From Prochlorococcus sp. AG-449-J16 (lineage in GTDB: Bacteria > Cyanobacteriota > Cyanobacteriia > PCC-6307 > Cyanobiaceae): a stretch of DNA of 64,000 bases. This document shows, piece after piece, positions 59,177 through 64,000 of the stretch. The notes under the pieces are model-generated. The model saw only the letters and a program-made list of their open reading frames with translations, was not told the DNA's origin and did not search any database. The stretch's first letter is position 1, and each line of letters begins with the position of its first letter. Both the position numbers and the translations under genes were made by a program. The DNA is taken from NCBI GenBank assembly GCA_003209565.1, contig QCQK01000002.1, positions 1 to 64,000 on the forward strand, written 5' to 3'.

Positions 59177-59560
59177 ATGAAAAATAATAAGGACAACAGT
59201 GATCCAATTGATAATTTAGAGTACGAAAAAGTTCTAGAAGAAGAAATAATTAATTCATACGAAAGTAAATTCCTGAAAGATACTCAACAAGACAAAAAAA
59301 AGACTAAATTTTACAGACTTAAAAGAAGTCCATTAGAAATAGTAAATAGGACATTTTTCTTTTTCTTTATTGGAAGTTTTCTTTTCTCTTTGTTTTTAGC
59401 TTATTCAGAAAGTAAGTTGTGGTTCATACTTTATGTAATAAGTGCATTGTCATGTGTATTCTATACTCCTAATAGAAAAGCACTTAAAGAATTAATAGCA
59501 GCTTGGCCAAATATAGAGGATCTCATTAAAGGTAGGAGTATGTGGAGAAAAGGCAAGTAA
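59177..59560 (+). CDS. Membrane protein, hypothetical
   Basis: 127-aa ORF with two TMs. Confidence 0.55.
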   Translation: MKNNKDNSDPIDNLEYEKVLEEEIINSYESKFLKDTQQDKKKTKFYRLKRSPLEIVNRTFFFFFIGSFLFSLFLAYSESKLWFILYVISALSCVFYTPNRKALKELIAAWPNIEDLIKGRSMWRKGK

Positions 59561-59567
59561 ATAGATT

Positions 59568-59660
59568 ATGAAACCGTTAAGTTCATTTAAAAAATGGTTA
59601 TTAAATATCCTTGTGCCATACATAGAGGGCACCAACAAGAAAAAAGAGAATAAAAAATGA
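59568..59660 (+). CDS. Small peptide (30 aa)
   Basis: MKPLSSFKKWLLNILVPYIEGTNKKKENKK; ATGA-coupled to next ORF. Confidence 0.35.
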   Translation: MKPLSSFKKWLLNILVPYIEGTNKKKENKK

Positions 59661-59794
59661 GTTTAATAAAGGTTGTAATTATTGTTGAGATTTTTTTGTT
59701 TTTGGGAGTTTTTTTATGGGTTAGGAAACTAAAAAGTAAAAAAAGTAGGCAACCATCTTTATCAAGAAAAATAATAAAAAATCTCGAATTTTAG
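59657..59794 (+). CDS. Small TM peptide (45 aa)
   Basis: MSLIKVVIIVEIFLFLGVFLWVRKLKSKKSRQPSLSRKIIKNLEF. Confidence 0.4.
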   Translation: MSLIKVVIIVEIFLFLGVFLWVRKLKSKKSRQPSLSRKIIKNLEF

Positions 59795-59914
59795 AATTTT
59801 GATCGCAAAATAAGGAATTTTTATAAAGAGATCAAATTTATGGGAAAATTATTTACTTTTTTCTCTCGATTTGCGTATGAAATCGGTTAGAACATCTATA
59901 TCGTTCATAAAAAT

Positions 59915-60268
59915 ATGGTTTCCTCCATTCAAGGTCTTGCTCCAATAACCAATCCATTAAATAGTGTCTTAATAGAAAAGAAACTAATAAATGTTGATCA
60001 AAAGTTCATTCAACTTGTTTCTCTAGCAGAAGGTTTACCTCGCACAGAAGTTATTGAAAGTGGTAGAAATTATTGGAGAGGTGTTTGTAGAAGCTTAATT
60101 TTTAGATTCCCAGATGACCTCGAAATTTTGAAGCTTGATGTAAGAAGTTATGTAGATAGATCTAAAGGAATCATTCAAATAAGATCTGCAGCAAGATTAG
60201 GTCAATCAGATTTAGGGGTAAATCTCAGAAGAGTGGAATACTTGTTTAATCAATTAGAGAAATTTTAA
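59915..60268 (+). CDS. DUF1499 family protein
   Basis: IIQIRSAARLGQSDLGVNLRRVEYLFNQLEK. Confidence 0.8.
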   Translation: MVSSIQGLAPITNPLNSVLIEKKLINVDQKFIQLVSLAEGLPRTEVIESGRNYWRGVCRSLIFRFPDDLEILKLDVRSYVDRSKGIIQIRSAARLGQSDLGVNLRRVEYLFNQLEKF

Positions 60269-60345
60269 TTATTCTGTTTTTTATAAATTAAAGGTTCTTT
60301 TTACTAAATAGTTGTGCTTTAATTCATAAGAATATTTGAATTGTC

Positions 60346-60477
60346 ATGGTAAAGATAATCTTAATTGGAATTATTTTCGCGCTTGTATATTCTCAACCTG
60401 ACCTTCGTCTTACAGTCGCAGATTGGTTAAAAACAGCTTCTGATTTTCTTATTGAATCAGTGCAAGTAAACCCTTGA
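60346..60477 (+). CDS. Small TM peptide (43 aa)
   Basis: MVKIILIGIIFALVYSQPDLRLTVADWLKTASDFLIESVQVNP. Confidence 0.5.
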   Translation: MVKIILIGIIFALVYSQPDLRLTVADWLKTASDFLIESVQVNP

Positions 60478-60660
60478 ATTAATTTTTAATGAAGCACTAA
60501 AAAAGGCCTGAGACACTAATCATTTGTTTAATGCATACAGCTACGAAAATAAATATTATTAACCTGCTTAATATGTATTTCACTTAAACAAATAAATAGT
60601 TTTAGGAACATAATAGAAAATTTTTTTGAAATTTTTGAATAGTTAACGATAATAAGGGAT

Positions 60661-61716
60661 ATGAAGCTTAGATTATTCGAGTTCTATTTTATTAAAGACT
60701 ATTTAAGGCCTTGGTTTGGTCTTATATATTCTTTATTCTTTCTGTTTTTTTTAGGTGCAATTGGTTATCGAATAACAGAGGGATGGGAATGGAGTGATTG
60801 CTTATGGATGGTTCTGATCACAATAACCACTATTGGTTTTGGAGAAGTTCAACCTTTAAGTCCTGAAGGCAGGATCGTAACTGTTTTAGTAATCGTGGGC
60901 GGATTGATCTTTATTCAATTTACTTTTCAAAAAGCTGTTAGATTATTCGAATCCGGCTATTTTCAAAGAGTAAACGAATTACGTTTTAAAAGAATTCTTA
61001 GAAAAATGGAAAATCATGTAATTTTGTGCGGATATGGGAGAGTAGGTCAGGAAATATCTAACCAGATAAAAACACAAAATATTCCAATTATTGTTGTTGA
61101 GAGTGATGAAGATAGAAAAAAGATTGCTGAAGAAAATGGTTTAGAAGTACTTTGTGCCGACGCCACTCTTGATGAGACTTTAAAACTGGCAGGATTAGAA
61201 AAATGCAAAAGTTTAGTTGTAACCTTACCTAATGATGCTGCTAATTTATATGTTGTTTTAAGCGCTAAAGGGATAAGAAGTTCTATAAGAGTTATAGCAA
61301 GAGCTGGAACTGAAGAAGCCGCAAGTAAATTGAGATTAGCCGGGGCAAGTATAGTTGTAAGCCCTTATATCGCAGCAGGAAGAGCAATGGCATCAATGGC
61401 TTTAAGACCAATAGCTATTGATTTCTTAGATCTTTTAGCAGGAAGTGAATGTGAAATTGAAGAATTTGAATTAAGTAATGATATTAGTCTTTTTGAAACA
61501 GCAGAGAAAAGATCACTTTCGGAACTTGGAATAGGCAAAAAGAGTGGGGCTAAAATATTAGCAATTAAAGAAAATGAAAAGTTGTTTACTAATCCCGGAG
61601 GTAATTTTATACTTCAACCAGGTCAGGTATTAATAGCATTTGGTAGTAAAGAACAGCTTAATATTTTGAACGGACTACTAGGAAATCTCGTTGTAGCAGT
61701 AGAGCTATTAAAGTAG
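60661..61716 (+). CDS. Potassium channel with RCK/TrkA-N domain
   Basis: TTIGFGEVQPLSPEGR selectivity filter; HVILCGYGRVGQEI Rossmann motif; TrkA-C-like tail. Confidence 0.92.
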   Translation: MKLRLFEFYFIKDYLRPWFGLIYSLFFLFFLGAIGYRITEGWEWSDCLWMVLITITTIGFGEVQPLSPEGRIVTVLVIVGGLIFIQFTFQKAVRLFESGYFQRVNELRFKRILRKMENHVILCGYGRVGQEISNQIKTQNIPIIVVESDEDRKKIAEENGLEVLCADATLDETLKLAGLEKCKSLVVTLPNDAANLYVVLSAKGIRSSIRVIARAGTEEAASKLRLAGASIVVSPYIAAGRAMASMALRPIAIDFLDLLAGSECEIEEFELSNDISLFETAEKRSLSELGIGKKSGAKILAIKENEKLFTNPGGNFILQPGQVLIAFGSKEQLNILNGLLGNLVVAVELLK

Positions 61717-61770
61717 ATAAATCGAGATTTAGAATTAATTGCTAAATTGATTGTGTGTGAAATAAATCAA

Positions 61771-62124
61771 ATGAAAATATCTAAATTTCTATTTGTAATT
61801 CCTTTAATAACTTTAATAATTATTCTTCAAACCTCTTTACATAATAGATATCTAATGGCTTCGGATATTAGAGATGGAGAAACAGTTTTTAGAAATGTTT
61901 GTGCAGGTTGCCATGTAAAAGGTGGATCAGTTGTTCTTAAAGGATCCAAATCATTAAAACTTTCAGACCTTGAAAAAAGAGGAATAGCAGATGTAAATTC
62001 AATAACAATAATTGCTAATGATGGGATTGGATTTATGAAGGGTTACAAAAATAAATTGAGGGATGGAGAGGATAAGGTTCTTGCACAATGGATTATTCAA
62101 AATGCAGAAAAGGGTTGGAAGTAA
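61771..62124 (+). CDS. petJ: Cytochrome c6-like protein
   Basis: GETVFRNVCAGCHVKGGSVV (CxxCH), GFMKGYKNKLRDGEDKVLAQWI. Confidence 0.8.
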   Translation: MKISKFLFVIPLITLIIILQTSLHNRYLMASDIRDGETVFRNVCAGCHVKGGSVVLKGSKSLKLSDLEKRGIADVNSITIIANDGIGFMKGYKNKLRDGEDKVLAQWIIQNAEKGWK

Positions 62125-62493
62125 ATGAAAAGCTTATTTTTTGCATCGTTTTTATTTTTATTAGCTGAATATTCTTTTGCTGAGGAATTAATTAATTACA
62201 CAATTACTTCTGACTCTCAAGTAAATACTTTAGAAGGTGATTTAGAGGCTATTGGAAATGTAGTCATTAAAAGTAATAGTGGTAATTTTGAGGCTTATTC
62301 TGACAAGCTTTCTTTTGACAAGGATGATAAATCTCTAAAACTTATTGGTAATGTTTATGTTAAAAATTTAGAGTCTGAGGGAATTGCAATTGAAGAAACA
62401 TCTGGAGATGAATTGACAATATTTACTGATAAAGGACTTTTTGAATTCAAATCTCAAAATAAAAACAGAGTAACAACAAAAATTAAATTCTAA
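62125..62493 (+). CDS. LptA/OstA-like domain protein, exported
   Basis: ITSDSQVNTLEGDLEAIGNVVIKSNSGNFEAYSDKLSFDKDDKSLKLIGNV. Confidence 0.75.
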   Translation: MKSLFFASFLFLLAEYSFAEELINYTITSDSQVNTLEGDLEAIGNVVIKSNSGNFEAYSDKLSFDKDDKSLKLIGNVYVKNLESEGIAIEETSGDELTIFTDKGLFEFKSQNKNRVTTKIKF

Positions 62494-62661
62494 ATAAAGA
62501 GTAGATATTTAATTGAGAATTTTAATTTCTAGCTGAGCTCTTAATGCCGATATATACATAATAATTTTATATATCAAAATAATTTGATTTTTATATCATT
62601 GAATTTTTAAATCACCTCTTGGCTGTAATTTATATTTAATAGACTGATTTCTCATTACAAA

Positions 62662-63633
62662 GTGGGCATTTTAAAAAAAATCCTTATTATTTTTTCTGCT
62701 ATCTCATTAGTTCTCTATCAAGAAGCGATTGCTTCAAAAAGATTGAGCGGAGCAGGCGCTACATTTCCCTCTAAAATTTATACTAGGTGGTTTTTTGACT
62801 TAGCCAAATCAGGTGGACCAAGGGTTAATTACCAAGCAGTAGGTTCGGGCTCTGGAAGAAAAGCTTTTATAGACCAAACCGTAAACTTTGGTGCTTCTGA
62901 TGATCCTATGAAGGCTAAGGATATAGAAAAGGTATCAAGAGGTTTAGTACAGATTCCTATGGTTGGAGGAACTATTGCTTTTGGTTATAACTATGATTGC
63001 GATTTGAAACTTACTCAAGAGCAAGCAGTACGAGTTGCAATGGGTATGGTTAAAAACTGGAAAGAATTAGGCTGTAAATCAGGAAAGTTAACTTGGACAC
63101 ATCGTTCTGATGGTTCAGGAACTACTAAGGCTTTCACAAACTCTATGGAAGCATTTTCACCAACATGGACTTTAGGAACTGGTAAATCAGTTAAGTGGCT
63201 ATCAGGCGTTGGTGCAAAAGGAAATTCTGGTGTTGCAGGTGTAATTCAAAACACTCCAGGAGCAATTGGTTATGTAAATCAGTCATATATTAAAGGTAAT
63301 GTTAAGGCTGCTGCACTTCAAAATCTTTCAGGGGAGTTTCTAAAACCATCTGCAGAAGCAGGAGCTAAGGCTCTTAATGGTATTACTTTAGATGAAAATC
63401 TTGCGGGTAAAAATCCTAATCCAACAGCAAAAGGAGCGTACCCTATCGCTTCATTGACATGGATACTTGCTTACGAAAAAGGTAATGGTAGAAACACTAA
63501 AGCAATCAAACAAGCCTTTAAAACATTGTTAAGTGATGAGTATCAAAATAAGGCTTCATCCCTTGGATTTATCCCCTTAAAAGGGAATATCCTTTTGAAA
63601 TCAAGAGCTGCCGTTGAAAAAATAGGTAGTTAA
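62662..63633 (+). CDS. pstS: Phosphate ABC transporter substrate-binding protein
   Basis: LSGAGATFPSKIYTRWFFDL; GSGSGRKAFIDQTVNFGASDDPM; RSDGSGTTKAFT; GTG start. Confidence 0.96.
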   Translation: MGILKKILIIFSAISLVLYQEAIASKRLSGAGATFPSKIYTRWFFDLAKSGGPRVNYQAVGSGSGRKAFIDQTVNFGASDDPMKAKDIEKVSRGLVQIPMVGGTIAFGYNYDCDLKLTQEQAVRVAMGMVKNWKELGCKSGKLTWTHRSDGSGTTKAFTNSMEAFSPTWTLGTGKSVKWLSGVGAKGNSGVAGVIQNTPGAIGYVNQSYIKGNVKAAALQNLSGEFLKPSAEAGAKALNGITLDENLAGKNPNPTAKGAYPIASLTWILAYEKGNGRNTKAIKQAFKTLLSDEYQNKASSLGFIPLKGNILLKSRAAVEKIGS

Positions 63634-63737
63634 ATTTTTTAATAGATGTCAAATTATCATGACTTTCATATACCTTTAAGTTCTCTTAAAGTCTTTTACA
63701 GCATTTAGTAGTAGATTTATAGAGATATTCTTTTTTT

Positions 63738-64000
63738 ATGGAAGAGAAATTAACTCTTTTCAAGAATCGTAAAAGATTCGGTATCGAAAAAAATATAGAT
63801 ATTATCTTCAAGAATACTGCTCTAGTCTTGTCTAGTTTCGTTGCAATAATACTTTTAGGAATAATTTTAGTGGTCTTTTTTCAGTCATTTGAATCCTTTT
63901 CAAGGTATGGATTGAAGTTTCTCGTAACCTCTGAATGGAATCCTGTAAAAGATGAATACGGAGCTTTTACTGCAATATATGGCACATTGGTAACTTCATT
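63738..64000 (+). CDS. pstC: Phosphate ABC transporter permease, truncated by window edge
   Basis: MEEKLTLFKNRKRFGIEKNIDIIFKNTALVLSSFVAIILLGIILVVFFQSFESFSRYGLKFLVTSEWNPVKDEYGAFTAIYGTLVTS. Confidence 0.85.
   Translation, partial: MEEKLTLFKNRKRFGIEKNIDIIFKNTALVLSSFVAIILLGIILVVFFQSFESFSRYGLKFLVTSEWNPVKDEYGAFTAIYGTLVTS

Noticed and set aside
62494-62661. Pho box upstream of pstS
   Set aside because: No convincing CTTAACCT-type tandem repeat could be read; would need PWM scoring
1-64000. CRISPR arrays, rRNA operons, transposases
   Set aside because: None recognised anywhere in the window

Overview
The window is AT-rich DNA, almost certainly from a high-light-type Prochlorococcus chromosome (inferred from gene content: 6S RNA beside purK, HLIP, DUF4278 and TIGR02450 small proteins, class II RNR, phnDCE, pstS). 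Core genes occupy about 24.2-48.3 kb: nrdJ, prfC, hslO, rsmE, phnDCE-like ABC transporter, aspC, UDG-4, ispG, ctpA, nadA, psb32-like, midA-like, aroB, purK, ssrS. The right end carries a K+ channel, cytochrome c6, an LptA-like protein, pstS and pstC. Accessory regions are more interesting. (1) The tRNA-Ser(UGA) at 8645-8731 has a 16-bp 3'-end copy at 7378-7393. This brackets a 1.27-kb segment with GGTAGGGG iterons at both ends and no integrase. A decayed 5'-half tRNA copy lies on the other side at about 9434-9470. (2) A block of exported proteins at 11-23 kb has three CsgG-like paralogues (one very divergent), a duplicated LPP20/FlgT-like protein, a trypsin-fold TPR protein with catalytic Ser replaced by Asp, and an L[D/N]xF-COOH ending on several members. 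(3) Two paralogous mini-operons at 48.4-51.4 kb share the same promoter architecture and a LexA-like box. They flank a stand-alone NAD+-DNA-ligase adenylation domain. (4) A dense run of tiny membrane proteins lies at 49-60 kb. All product names come from reading motifs by eye; no database search was run.
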